Shown in pieces: positions 39,692 through 49,439 of a stretch of 58,164 nucleotides of DNA. Every line of letters begins with the position of its first letter. The stretch's first letter is position 1. The position numbers and the translations under genes are program-made. Below the pieces are notes generated by a model. The model searched no databases, was not told the DNA's origin, and worked only from the letters and a program-made list of their open reading frames with translations. Where the stretch lies: contig JABHKC010000048.1 of NCBI GenBank assembly GCA_018692315.1, forward strand, positions 1 to 58,164, read 5' to 3'. The DNA is from Bacteroidota bacterium. Lineage in GTDB: Bacteria; Bacteroidota; Bacteroidia; Bacteroidales; JABHKC01.

Positions 39692-41545
39692 CTAATTAGC
39701 CGGATAAACCAAAGTAGCTACATCCTCCATTTTTATTGGATAACCTTCGCCGGGATACATATTTCCAATATTGTTAATGCTGTACATTGGCCAATAAACT
39801 AAACCAAGATCATTTTTTACCATTATGATAATATTTGAAATGCCGGTTAGCATGCTATCAATATCTCCGCTTGACTGACGCAGATAAGCCATAATATTCC
39901 AGCCGGCTTGTAAATTTATAGATGTAACTTCCGGCACAACTGCAACTCCGGTAACTTCAAGAATATTAAAAGCATCCATTTTTACGATATAGCCTTCGCC
40001 AATTGTTAAATCTCCAATATTATTAATTCCGTAAATTGGCCAATAAACCAGACCTGCCTCATCTTTCATAATTATAAGATTGGTATCAATATCAATAAAA
40101 ACAGAATCAAGATTTGGGATATCAATATCAATAAAAGTAGAAATAATAGACCAGCCCTGAACAAGGTCGATAGATTGACTGGCCGGTTCAGGATAATTTT
40201 GAGAAATTTTTGCGAGAAAAATATCTGTCCATGCAAAATGACCATAAACTGTATCATTATCAATGGATAATTCTCCAGCATAATCGCCACAAAGGTATAT
40301 ATCATTATCGTAGATACTAATATCTCTTGGACGATTATATTCACCTGCAATATTTTTTACCCACAGTACATCACCTGATGAACTATACTTTGCGACAAAT
40401 GAGTTTTGATAAGCAGAATACGGAAGGGTAAAGGTATCTAATTGAATTAAGCTAGTTAACCAATTGCTATAACCTCCTAAAAGATAAATATCATTATTAT
40501 TATCAATAGCAAGGTACCCGCAATAGCATTCACTTCCATATCCAAAGTTAGTCCAAATAATATTACCTACAGTATCTAATTTTGCAGCGAAAAAGTGCCG
40601 TGCATTTAGACCTGTATTAGAAGTCCAGACAGTATCATTATCTATCATAAATAATGTACTACTCTGATTCCATCCAATAATAACTAAATTATTTTCTGTA
40701 TCCATTTTCATATCAGTTATAAAACCTTCAATAGATTTGCCCCAAACACCATTTCCATTTGAATCTATTTTTACAAGAAAAGTGCCTCCTCCGAGAGTTG
40801 GTGTTAAAGAAATATTTGCAAATGTGAATGAAGAATAAAATATTCCTGATATATATACGTATCCATAATTATCAATTAATATTTTTTTTGGTTCGCTACT
40901 AATTGAGGACATTTCACCACTAATTAACCAGTCCTGATTGCCAATAGAATCATATTTTGCTAAGAATATATCTCCAATACCATTTGGATTATTAACAATG
41001 CTTGAACCAAAAGAAATAGATGGGCTTTCAAATTCTCCAATAACATATAAATTATTATTGTTATCATATTCAAAATCGACTGCCCAATCATTTCCAGTGC
41101 CACCAAAAACTTTTACCCACAATGGATTGTCATTAATGTCATATTTCCAAATTGCAGCATCTTGTTGCCCAAATCCAACAATTCCACTTGTATTTCCAAA
41201 CTGATTTGGTGAAAGGAGCCACCAGAAATTGGCAGACATAATGCCATCTCTATATTTAAATTTTTGGTTATAAGTATTAAAATCCACAACAATAGAATTG
41301 ATTGCACTTCCGTCATCATTAACAACAACCATACTTTGATTAGTGATTTGTATTGTATCTATCATAAAAGATTGAAATACACCACCAAACAACATATAAC
41401 AATTACCACTACTATCATTATCAATTACATAAGGATATTCTTCCCAATTTGAACCGGCAGAAAGTATCCATTCGCATTCTACTTCTTGTGTAAAAGACTG
41501 AAGGCTTATAATTAATGTAAGTACTATTAAAATAAAGATTTTCAT
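39692..41545 (-). CDS. Secreted beta-propeller (SBBP-repeat) protein, apparently C-terminally shortened
   Basis: This 617-residue exported protein has a signal peptide (KIFILIVLTLIISLQSFTQ). Residues about 50-445 form a propeller of SBBP-type repeats (IFLAKYDSIGNQDWLISGE, GTFLVKIDSNGNGVWGKSI and FVAKYSSSGDVLWVKNIAGE). From about 460 to the end it has two lobes of a module also found in the next gene (GWSIISTFI...VYWPIYGINNIGDLTIGEGY and GWNIMAYLR...MYPGEGY). It stops right after the second lobe with VYPAN, whereas its neighbour continues into a further domain and a T9SS sorting signal. The palindrome cluster reaches to within 12 bp of the stop. A truncated T9SS cargo is the likely reading. 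Confidence 0.78.
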   Translation of the reverse strand: MKIFILIVLTLIISLQSFTQEVECEWILSAGSNWEEYPYVIDNDSSGNCYMLFGGVFQSFMIDTIQITNQSMVVVNDDGSAINSIVVDFNTYNQKFKYRDGIMSANFWWLLSPNQFGNTSGIVGFGQQDAAIWKYDINDNPLWVKVFGGTGNDWAVDFEYDNNNNLYVIGEFESPSISFGSSIVNNPNGIGDIFLAKYDSIGNQDWLISGEMSSISSEPKKILIDNYGYVYISGIFYSSFTFANISLTPTLGGGTFLVKIDSNGNGVWGKSIEGFITDMKMDTENNLVIIGWNQSSTLFMIDNDTVWTSNTGLNARHFFAAKLDTVGNIIWTNFGYGSECYCGYLAIDNNNDIYLLGGYSNWLTSLIQLDTFTLPYSAYQNSFVAKYSSSGDVLWVKNIAGEYNRPRDISIYDNDIYLCGDYAGELSIDNDTVYGHFAWTDIFLAKISQNYPEPASQSIDLVQGWSIISTFIDIDIPNLDSVFIDIDTNLIIMKDEAGLVYWPIYGINNIGDLTIGEGYIVKMDAFNILEVTGVAVVPEVTSINLQAGWNIMAYLRQSSGDIDSMLTGISNIIIMVKNDLGLVYWPMYSINNIGNMYPGEGYPIKMEDVATLVYPAN

Positions 41546-41606
41546 AATTAATTTTTTTAAACAAAATTAGTATTCTTTTAGCTATTTTCAAATTATTAAT
41601 ATGTAA

Positions 41607-41651
41607 GTCATCGGATGACTTATACAATCTCATAAATAGTCATCCGATGAC
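41607..41651. repeat. Inverted pair of 13-bp palindromic sites
   Basis: GTCATCGGATGAC (41607-41619) and its exact reverse complement GTCATCCGATGAC (41639-41651) are separated by 19 bp. Each is itself a near-perfect palindrome (AAGTCATC-G-GATGACTT for the first). They lie upstream of the propeller-protein gene, 30-70 bp beyond a -7-like TAATTTTG (minus strand, 41579-41572). They may be an operator pair or a repeat element. Confidence 0.6.
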
Positions 41652-41728
41652 ATACAGATTTTAGGTAATACTTCGCTACAAGAATTATACTTAATAAAAT
41701 TGTAAGGAAATATTACAAAAAAATTCAA

Positions 41729-44700
41729 TTACAATATCACGATTTTTTTTGTAGTATTATAACTTTTTGATGAAAGTTTAATTAGATATGTGCCTGGTGA
41801 AAGAGAACCAAGCTGATAGTTATAGGAATGATATCCTTTTGTCAATTCCTTTGAAATAATATTATCTATCTTTGATCCAAACATATCAAATAAATTAACT
41901 TTTATAGATTCTTTTTTTAGAAGGTAGAAATTTATTTTAAAATTGTCTTTGCAAGGATTTGGAGAAATCGGATAAAAAACTACAGATTCCGGAACAATTT
42001 CTTGCATTTTTCCTGCAATACTTATTCCATCATTTTCATATTTTTCGCTACCTTCAATCCATTCGGGAACTTTAAATTCTCGTTCTATACCGGAAAATGA
42101 ATTATAAACTTTTATAGCGAATTTTTCATTTTCATTAAGCCCTTCCTTTATATTTGAACTTTTATCATCTCCATGAACTAAAAATATAATATTCTTGCTT
42201 TCGAAAACTGCTGCCCCACATAGATTGCCCTGAGAATCGAAAACACCGATTTCATCACCATGATCAGGTATATAATCCCATGAATCTATAGGTATGCCTA
42301 AGCCCATTGTATTATATGTTTTGAAATAGTCCTGATAATATGAAATTTCAGGTTTTTCCATTGGCAAATTATAAGTTTTCGTTACAGTATTTGGATAAAT
42401 TAATGTAACTGGATTTGATGGATTAGAAACGAGTTTACAATAATAGCCTTCGCCTGGTTTCATTTCACCAATTTGATTTACCCAACCTGGAAAATAAATG
42501 AAACCAACATCATCTTTAACATACATAACATCAGTAGCAACATTAGCGATCATTGTTTCAATCATCTCATCAGTATAACGTAAATAGCCAAATAAACTTT
42601 CCTGATCCTCTAATAGTATTGGATAATTATATGGAACTTTTGCACCGATAATTCTAAGATCGTGTGTTAGTTCATTCATATGAATTTTAAATCCTTCGCC
42701 AGGTATTATATCATTTATTTCATTTATTACATCTGGTATATATTGTTTTATATCCTGATTTCCATTTTGAAGACCATTCTTATATCGCTGAATTTCATCA
42801 ACATAAGGTTCAATCTCTTTTAAAACGAATTCAATTTCAGGACATAAGGGATGTATATATGTCGAAATATAATCCCAGGTTTTTCCAAGTTCAATTTTTT
42901 GTTGATTAGAAACAAGTTCGAAAAGTTGTGAATTGCCACTTGCTGTGAACGTTACGAAATCATAACTAAGGTTTGTGCCCCAAGCAGAATATTCAATGTT
43001 TTCATTTTTGTCATGAATTACCCATGTTATCCTCTCGTTTGGTTCAAATCCATCATCGGCTCCAGTACTTGATTCACCATATGCTATTACAGTGGTACCG
43101 CTTGTTGTACTCCATTCGGCATATCCGCCACAAGCCATATCATATTCGCTGGTCATATAAAAAACTCCAATTATATCCCCATCCTCAAGTGGCACTTGTT
43201 GATTTGTCGCTAAATCAACTTTTCTCATACCTGTGGTACTAGGTATTACAATTGTATGAGTTGATCCTGAAGTTTGATGTTGCCATTGTAATATGCTTGT
43301 TTCGAATGCCCCTTTATCTAAACCATAACAAGTTGGTCTGCTTTTGTAGTTTTGATCAAATTCGATTGGATAATCAAAAGCATTATCAATACAAGGAGAA
43401 TACATAGACAAATTATAATCCGAATTTAACGCATCAATAAATTTAACATCAGAGATATCGTCAGTACCGTAATTATCACTATTAGTCCATGTCGATAGTC
43501 CATTAATAATATTAATATCAGTATTTGAAGAGTTATGAACAATAATATTATTGAATATTTTTTTTATAGATGGCCATGAATTTTGAATATATATTCCATC
43601 TTCCTCCGAATCAATAATTGTATTATTATATATACTATATCCATTACCAGCACTATAACTATAAACAGGATTTTCTGAATACCAATTAATATATATTCCA
43701 TGACCATCATCAGTATTAGGCACATTCCCAGCATCTTTTATTACATTGTTAAAGATATTAATATCATATGAGCTTTTTGAACCAATACCTTCTCCGGTTC
43801 CGTTTTCAATCCAGTTGTTATAAACTGAAGCTTGAAAAGTTCCTCCACCGATAAAAATACCTGCATTATTCATACCGTCTTTTAGTCCATAGTTTTTTAT
43901 TACATTATCATGGATCACTATTCCAAGACTATCATTTGATATTTTTATTCCTGTTGCACCAGTGTTTTCGGTAATATTACCATAAACTTGTATGTTTTTC
44001 AATTCAGCCCAAAATATTTTATAGCTTGTTTGTCCACAAGTTAAAGTAGAATATTGATAAGGATAGGAATGTCCAATATACATGCCTTCTTTTCCCACAT
44101 CATGAATATAATTGTTTCTTAAAATAACATTTTCAATAAAATATCCTTCAGTAAAAATATTAGTTGATAAATCTATATAATTTCCCCATCTTTCAAAAAT
44201 ATTTTGTGGAGCACATCCCCCTCCACCTACATGATAATAAGGAAGTGGATCATTAATATATATCCCTGCTGTATTATTACTAGATACTAATATGTCATTA
44301 GGATCACCATAGATTTCAATATTTTCAATTATAAAGTCATGGCACTTACCATCAAATGATATTCCATCTGTATAAGCTCCATTTTTTTTTGTATAAAGTT
44401 TTATTCCATATGGATCAGAAGTATTGGTACTACTTGTTAATACAAAGTTCGTGCAATTTCTAAAAACAATGCAAAAACCATTTCCTCCTCCTGATGTTGT
44501 TGTTCCATTTATTACAACAGGAATATTACTCTTGTTAACAATATATGTATAACCATCACTATTATTAGGAGCTCCGGTAATATCTTTAAAATAAATGTTA
44601 TTTCTTTCGCCATTGACATCTCCTTGAATATAGATTGTATCTCTTGCTGTTTGGTTATATGATTCATCAAACGAGGGATCAGTTGCATCAATAGGATATG

Positions 44701-44767
44701 TGCTATACTGTGCCATAATACTATTAACTATTATTAATAATAAACTAAGAATTAAATACTTTTTCAT
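41729..44767 (-). CDS. T9SS-exported right-handed beta-helix protein
   Basis: This 1012-residue protein has a signal peptide (KKYLILSLLLIIVNSIMAQ). A right-handed beta-helix covers roughly residues 60-490 (IFNNVIKDAGNVPN, GYSIYNNTIIDSEEDGIYIQN and IKKIFNNIIVHNSSN), suggesting carbohydrate binding or lyase-like architecture, though no catalytic signature was recognised. Next come a GDxIGVF domain (about 525-620), the two-lobed PGEG(Y/F) module (about 627-790), a second GDEIGVF domain (about 835-920), and a type A T9SS sorting domain (FYPISPNPCKDNFKINFYL to TKKIVIL, about 927-1012). It is expected on the cell surface or released. It is the upstream neighbour of the propeller gene on the same strand, 183 bp apart. 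Confidence 0.88.
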   Translation of the reverse strand: MKKYLILSLLLIIVNSIMAQYSTYPIDATDPSFDESYNQTARDTIYIQGDVNGERNNIYFKDITGAPNNSDGYTYIVNKSNIPVVINGTTTSGGGNGFCIVFRNCTNFVLTSSTNTSDPYGIKLYTKKNGAYTDGISFDGKCHDFIIENIEIYGDPNDILVSSNNTAGIYINDPLPYYHVGGGGCAPQNIFERWGNYIDLSTNIFTEGYFIENVILRNNYIHDVGKEGMYIGHSYPYQYSTLTCGQTSYKIFWAELKNIQVYGNITENTGATGIKISNDSLGIVIHDNVIKNYGLKDGMNNAGIFIGGGTFQASVYNNWIENGTGEGIGSKSSYDINIFNNVIKDAGNVPNTDDGHGIYINWYSENPVYSYSAGNGYSIYNNTIIDSEEDGIYIQNSWPSIKKIFNNIIVHNSSNTDINIINGLSTWTNSDNYGTDDISDVKFIDALNSDYNLSMYSPCIDNAFDYPIEFDQNYKSRPTCYGLDKGAFETSILQWQHQTSGSTHTIVIPSTTGMRKVDLATNQQVPLEDGDIIGVFYMTSEYDMACGGYAEWSTTSGTTVIAYGESSTGADDGFEPNERITWVIHDKNENIEYSAWGTNLSYDFVTFTASGNSQLFELVSNQQKIELGKTWDYISTYIHPLCPEIEFVLKEIEPYVDEIQRYKNGLQNGNQDIKQYIPDVINEINDIIPGEGFKIHMNELTHDLRIIGAKVPYNYPILLEDQESLFGYLRYTDEMIETMIANVATDVMYVKDDVGFIYFPGWVNQIGEMKPGEGYYCKLVSNPSNPVTLIYPNTVTKTYNLPMEKPEISYYQDYFKTYNTMGLGIPIDSWDYIPDHGDEIGVFDSQGNLCGAAVFESKNIIFLVHGDDKSSNIKEGLNENEKFAIKVYNSFSGIEREFKVPEWIEGSEKYENDGISIAGKMQEIVPESVVFYPISPNPCKDNFKINFYLLKKESIKVNLFDMFGSKIDNIISKELTKGYHSYNYQLGSLSPGTYLIKLSSKSYNTTKKIVIL

Positions 44768-45694
44768 TTTGCTAAATTTTAAATTAATACTATTCTAATT
44801 GTGTTTTTTCATTGTGTTTTGATATTGCAAATAAGATTTTTTTCATATCAAGTTTATCCTCAAAAAAGTTTATTAAACATCGGAAAAAAATCTATCAAAA
44901 AATTGCTTTCCTTTTTTGAGGTAAATTCAGTCGAATTTGTTTTTCCCCAATTCAAAAATGTTAATACTCTTTGGGAAATAGTATTCGGTCTTATTTTGAA
45001 AAAATAAAAGAAGCCTGCAAGACTTACCGATAAAGAAGTGAGGTGAGGGCACCGGCAAGTTTGCAAGCTTCTAAGGAAATTTAATTAATTCAAGTGTTAT
45101 TTTTAATTGAATCTCCTGTATTTGTAAACCATATAATGTTATCAAGTATCTCAAACATATTTCAAATGTTCGAATTAAGCTAACAATTTCAAATTTCATT
45201 ATTATTTTCACTTCTTTTAGTTTTATTCCGATTTTTATCTGAATTTCAAAAAACTAAACCCTCTCATATAGTAATAACAAAAAGCCCAAAAATCTTTCAT
45301 GTTTTTTGGTAATTATTTGCAAAAAAATCTTGTAAGCGTTTGAGTGTTAGGGAGGAAAAAAATTAAAAATTTTTATGCAAGTTGAATTTTTGCAGTTTTT
45401 TTAAGGGATTTCTGCTTTCGCAGGAATTTTTGATGGGAGCAATTGTTTTTCCAATATCCAATATCAAACACGGAATATTCAGCATTTTCTTATTAACAAA
45501 AGTTTTGTTAAAAAACAAAACCCTCAATATGGCGATACTATTTCTCGAATCCTTAATTCTAACTGGATTTTCAGAATTTCTCTGTAAATTATCAAACTTT
45601 TTCAGCAAGCTTACTTTTAGCTACAGAAAAACCAAAAAAAACCTAAACCGAAAAATTATAATATTTTTGTCGCAAAATTTATAAAAAGAAATGT
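44768..45694. other. Long intergenic region upstream of aspS
   Basis: About 930 bp with no convincing protein gene. It holds the structured element at 45009-45072. Between about 45400 and 45680 lies AT-rich sequence containing a degenerate copy of the common 'ctgctttcgcagg' intergenic palindrome (45410-45424) and ORFs in both directions that look like repeat translations rather than proteins. Confidence 0.6.
45009..45072 (+). ncRNA. Candidate structured RNA or long hairpin
   Basis: The ends AGAAGCCTGCAAG (from 45009) and CTTGCAAGCTTCT-like complement (to 45072) form a stem of about 20 bp including CTTACCG/CGGCAAG, with one bulge and few mismatches. Inside lie an asymmetric loop (ATAAAGAAGTGA) and a terminal hairpin GGTG-AGGG-CACC (45042-45053). 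A promoter-like TTTG (44970-44973), 17 nt, TTATTTTG (44991-44998; one mismatch to consensus) would start a transcript right at the base of the stem. On the minus strand the same stem is followed by a T-rich tract, so a terminator or repeat is the alternative. Confidence 0.4.
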
Positions 45695-47455
45695 ATGCTT
45701 AGAACAAATACTTGCGGAGAATTAAACATCAACAATATAGATTCAAATGTTACACTTTGCGGATGGGTGCAAAAATCAAGAGACCTTGGAGGTATGACTT
45801 TCATTGATGTCCGCGACAGATATGGAATCACACAATTGGTTTTCGATATGGAATCGAAACCGGAATTATGCAAACAAGCCAGACAAGTTGGAAGGGAATT
45901 TGTAATTTCTGCCACTGGAAAGGTTCGTGAAAGATCGAATAAAAATTTGAAAATCAGTACCGGGGAAATTGAAATTGATGTTGATAAGCTTACAATTTTA
46001 AACAAATCGGAAATTCCACCATTTACAATAGATGATAAAACTGATGGTGGCGATGAACTTAGAATGAAATATCGATATTTAGACCTTCGCAGAAATGTAG
46101 TAAGAAATAATATAAAACTTCGACACAAAATGGCATTCGAGGTGAGAAATTATCTTAACAGCCTGGATTTTATTGAGGTTGAAACTCCTGTTTTGATAAA
46201 ATCGACACCTGAAGGTGCCAGAGATTTTATAGTTCCTTCACGAATGAATAAAAATGAGTTTTATGCTTTGCCTCAATCACCGCAGGTATTTAAGCAACTG
46301 CTGATGGTGGCAGGATTCGACAAATATTTTCAAGTTGTTAAATGCTTTCGAGACGAAGATCTTAGAGCTGACCGCCAACCTGAATTTACCCAAATAGACT
46401 GTGAAATGTCATTCGTAGAGCAAGAAGATGTTTTAAATACATTCGAAGGACTTGCCAAACATTTGTTCAAATCAATTATGAATATTGAAATTCCTGAAAC
46501 ATTTGCGAGAATTTCTTTTTCAGATGCTATGAAATATTATGGTTCGGATAAACCCGATTTAAGATTTGAAATGAAAATTTCGGAAATTTCTGAGGCAGCC
46601 AAAGGAAATAATTTTGAGTTGTTCGAAAGTGCAGAATACATAGGTGGAATTTGTGCAGAAAATTGTGGTACGTATTCAAGAAAACAATTAGATAAGCTCA
46701 CAAAATTTGTTCAGAAACCACAAATTGGAGCAAAAGGTTTGATTTACATAAAGTGCAATGCTGATGGAAGTTTTAAGTCCTCAGTCGATAAATTCTATAG
46801 TCAAGACGATTTGCAAAATCTTGCAAAATTATTCTATGCAAAAGCTGGCGATTTAATTCTAATTCTGGCAGGAGAAAAAAATCATACTCTGAAAGCATTG
46901 TGTGAACTACGTCTCGAAATGGGAGAAAGATTAGAATTGCGAGATAGAAACAAATTTGTGCCACTTTGGGTAACAGATTTTCCATTGCTCGAATGGGACG
47001 AGGAAACTCAAAGATTCCATGCAATGCACCATCCTTTTACTTCTCCAAAAAACGAAGATATTGAAAATTTGGAAAGAGAGCCCGAAAAAGTGAGAGCAAA
47101 CGCCTACGATTTAGTAATAAATGGAGTTGAAATCGGTGGTGGATCTATAAGAATTTTCGACAAGGAACTTCAGCAAAAAATGTTTAAACTACTTGGCTTC
47201 ACAGATGAAGAGGCAGAGTCTCAATTCGGATTTCTGATGAATGCTTTTAGATATGGAGCACCTCCACACGGTGGAATTGCATTTGGTTTCGACCGATGGG
47301 CAGCTCTTTTTGGTGGATCCGATTCGATACGCGATTTTATTGCATTCCCGAAAAACAATTCAGGTAGAGATGTTATGATTGATTCGCCTTCGAAAATATC
47401 AATTGACCAACTAAAAGAATTATCTTTGAAAATAGATAGCCAAGAAAAAATATAA
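45695..47455 (+). CDS. aspS: Aspartate--tRNA ligase
   Basis: AspRS (586 residues) charges tRNA-Asp and is the bacterial type. It has an N-terminal OB anticodon-binding domain ([25 protein letters not shown]), the class II catalytic core with motif 1 and motif 2 ([23 protein letters not shown]), a GAD insertion near residues 300-400, and motif 3 ([13 protein letters not shown]). Length and order are normal. The nearest -7-like match is TATTTTTG at 45662-45669, without a clear -33 box. Confidence 0.97.
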   Translation: MLRTNTCGELNINNIDSNVTLCGWVQKSRDLGGMTFIDVRDRYGITQLVFDMESKPELCKQARQVGREFVISATGKVRERSNKNLKISTGEIEIDVDKLTILNKSEIPPFTIDDKTDGGDELRMKYRYLDLRRNVVRNNIKLRHKMAFEVRNYLNSLDFIEVETPVLIKSTPEGARDFIVPSRMNKNEFYALPQSPQVFKQLLMVAGFDKYFQVVKCFRDEDLRADRQPEFTQIDCEMSFVEQEDVLNTFEGLAKHLFKSIMNIEIPETFARISFSDAMKYYGSDKPDLRFEMKISEISEAAKGNNFELFESAEYIGGICAENCGTYSRKQLDKLTKFVQKPQIGAKGLIYIKCNADGSFKSSVDKFYSQDDLQNLAKLFYAKAGDLILILAGEKNHTLKALCELRLEMGERLELRDRNKFVPLWVTDFPLLEWDEETQRFHAMHHPFTSPKNEDIENLEREPEKVRANAYDLVINGVEIGGGSIRIFDKELQQKMFKLLGFTDEEAESQFGFLMNAFRYGAPPHGGIAFGFDRWAALFGGSDSIRDFIAFPKNNSGRDVMIDSPSKISIDQLKELSLKIDSQEKI

Positions 47456-47506
47456 TTAGTTGAAAATCAAATTATTTACAAATTGAATTTTTATCTTGTG
47501 CTTTTT

Positions 47507-47678
47507 ACTAGTGTCAAGTTAAGTGTAGAGTATGATGTAAATGTTGCAGTTAATTTTTGAATTTTGTAATATGATAAAAAGTAAGCATAGCCATAGCTAC
47601 GTGAATCTTTTTATCATGAAACAAAAACGAAAAGAAACAAGACATGGTACGTCATAATATACTTGTCTTGACACTAGT
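47507..47678. repeat. MITE-like element with 12-bp terminal inverted repeats
   Basis: ACTAGTGTCAAG (47507-47518) and its exact complement (47667-47678) bound a 172-bp non-coding element. A second perfect pair, ATGATAAAAAG (47571-47581) and its complement (47607-47617), lies inside, and the sequence between the two pairs matches imperfectly along its length. The whole element therefore folds into one long hairpin. The right end also forms a 10-bp palindrome ACACTAGTGT (47671-47680). It lies between aspS and the DUF4301 gene. Confidence 0.75.
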
Positions 47679-47806
47679 GTTCAGATTAACTTCAATAATA
47701 AAAAATCTATGTTTATTAAAATGTATAAATTTGTTAGTTTGATTTTTGTTGGATGTAAGAAAAAAAGTATTGTACAAAATATAAAGTATTGATAAAAATA
47801 GAGAAT

Positions 47807-49360
47807 ATGTTTACAGAAAAAAACTTACAACAATTTGGAGACAAGGGTATAAACGAAAAAAATATTTGTCAACAAATTGAAAATTTTAAAAATGGGTTTC
47901 CATATCTGAATCTTGTAAAACCAGCTACATACAAATCCGGAATTGTAAAATTGGACGAAAAACAGTTGCAAAAATGCATCAAATTGTATGACAAAGAGTT
48001 AAAAATTAAGCAAGCAATAAAATTTGTTCCTGCTTCGGGTGCAGCAAGCCGAATGTTCAAAGCACTATTTGAACTGATCAGTTCTCGAAAGAAATCTGAA
48101 GAAGACTATATGAAACAAATGACAGAAAGAGGTTTTCATTCGGTGGGAACTTTTTTTGAAAACATTCAAACCTTCGCTTTTTATAACGATTTACGAGAGG
48201 TTTTTTTACAAAACAATGGCAATATTGATGTTTGCTATCAGAAAAAAAATTACATTAAAATTGTAGAAACTCTTTTGAATGAAGACGGATTGAATTACGG
48301 AAAACTGCCAAAAGGATTATTGAGATTTCATAAATATTCCGGATATGCAAGAACTTCTTTTACCGAACACTTGGTTGAAGCTGCGCACTTTTGCAAAAAT
48401 GCTGACGAAACAGTAAAGGTTCATTTCACTATATCGCCTGAACACAAACAGTTGTTCATTAATAAGTTCGACGAAATAAAAGAGCAGTACGAAGACGAAT
48501 TGAAAGTACAGTTTGAAATTTCATTCTCGTTCCAAAAATCTTCGACAGATACAATTGCTGTAGATCTTGAAAACAAACCTTTTGTTGAAGACGATGAGAA
48601 AATATTGTTTCGTCCAGGAGGGCATGGTGCATTAATTGAGAACTTAAATGACATTGATGCCGACATTATTTTTATTAAAAATATTGACAATATTGCACCA
48701 GATAGGATTAGAGACGAAACATACATTTATAAAAAAGCTCTTGCCGGTGTTTTGCTCGCAGCTCAAAAAAAAGTATTTGAATATCTTGAACTTTTGGAAA
48801 ATGAAAATGCAATTGATCTAAAAACAATAAATAAAATAGCTGCCTTCTTGCAAAAAGAATTGTTTATTACTCTAAATGAAGATTTTGACGATCTTGAAAA
48901 TGCCAAAAAAATCAAATATCTGAAAAGTAAATTAAATAGACCATTCAGAGTTTGCGGAATGGTTAAAAATGAAGGAGAACCCGGAGGAGGACCTTTTTAC
49001 ACAAAATGTGTTGATGGTAGCACTTCTTTACAGATAGTAGAAAGTTCGCAAATAGATAAATCCGATGAAAACCAAAATGAAATATTGTTAAGCTCAACTC
49101 ATTTCAATCCTGTTGATCTGGTTTGCTCAATAATAGATTACAAAGGACAAAAATTTGATTTATCGAAATTTGTCGATGGGAATACAGGATTTATTTCGCA
49201 AAAATCGAAAGATGGTAGAGACCTAAAAGCTCAGGAATTGCCGGGTTTGTGGAACGGTGCAATGGCAAATTGGAATACAATTTTTGTTGAAGTCCCAATT
49301 AGTACTTTTAATCCTGTTAAAGTGATAAACGATTTGCTTCGTGAAGAACACCAAGCTTAA
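47807..49360 (+). CDS. DUF4301 family protein
   Basis: This protein of about 517 residues is recognised as DUF4301, a Bacteroidetes family, from its start (MFTEKNLQQFGDKGI) and blocks such as FVPASGAASRMFKALFEL. Further blocks are PKGLLRFHKYSGYARTSFTEHLVEAA, FRPGGHGALIENLNDIDADIIFIKNIDNIAPD and RVCGMVKNEGEPGGGPF. The ASGAASRMF and GGHGALIENL segments resemble nucleotidyltransferase/UDP-sugar pyrophosphorylase motifs, so a nucleotide-sugar role is possible but unproven. An upstream in-frame TTG (47789) adds six residues; the ATG at 47807 gives the expected family start. A -7-like TAAATTTG lies at 47726-47733. Confidence 0.88.
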   Translation: MFTEKNLQQFGDKGINEKNICQQIENFKNGFPYLNLVKPATYKSGIVKLDEKQLQKCIKLYDKELKIKQAIKFVPASGAASRMFKALFELISSRKKSEEDYMKQMTERGFHSVGTFFENIQTFAFYNDLREVFLQNNGNIDVCYQKKNYIKIVETLLNEDGLNYGKLPKGLLRFHKYSGYARTSFTEHLVEAAHFCKNADETVKVHFTISPEHKQLFINKFDEIKEQYEDELKVQFEISFSFQKSSTDTIAVDLENKPFVEDDEKILFRPGGHGALIENLNDIDADIIFIKNIDNIAPDRIRDETYIYKKALAGVLLAAQKKVFEYLELLENENAIDLKTINKIAAFLQKELFITLNEDFDDLENAKKIKYLKSKLNRPFRVCGMVKNEGEPGGGPFYTKCVDGSTSLQIVESSQIDKSDENQNEILLSSTHFNPVDLVCSIIDYKGQKFDLSKFVDGNTGFISQKSKDGRDLKAQELPGLWNGAMANWNTIFVEVPISTFNPVKVINDLLREEHQA

Positions 49361-49439
49361 TAGTTAAAAGTTCAAAGTATATAGATTTCTATTTAAATAT
49401 CGGATATAAACTTCAAATTTTATTATTAAAAAACAAAAA

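Noticed and set aside
40938-41204. An 88-residue plus-strand ORF inside the propeller-protein gene
   Set aside because: It is the complement of the repeated SBBP coding sequence and has no independent features.
44801-45007. A 68-residue ORF beginning MFFHCVLILQ
   Set aside because: No recognisable family, ends at the structured element, and an opposite-strand ORF of equal length overlaps it. AT-rich random ORF is more likely.
45382-45684. A 100-residue plus-strand ORF and an overlapping 81-residue minus-strand ORF before aspS
   Set aside because: Neither resembles a protein family. The minus-strand product contains phrases (NSCESRNPLKK) typical of translated intergenic palindromes, and the region includes a degenerate 'ctgctttcgcagg' repeat.
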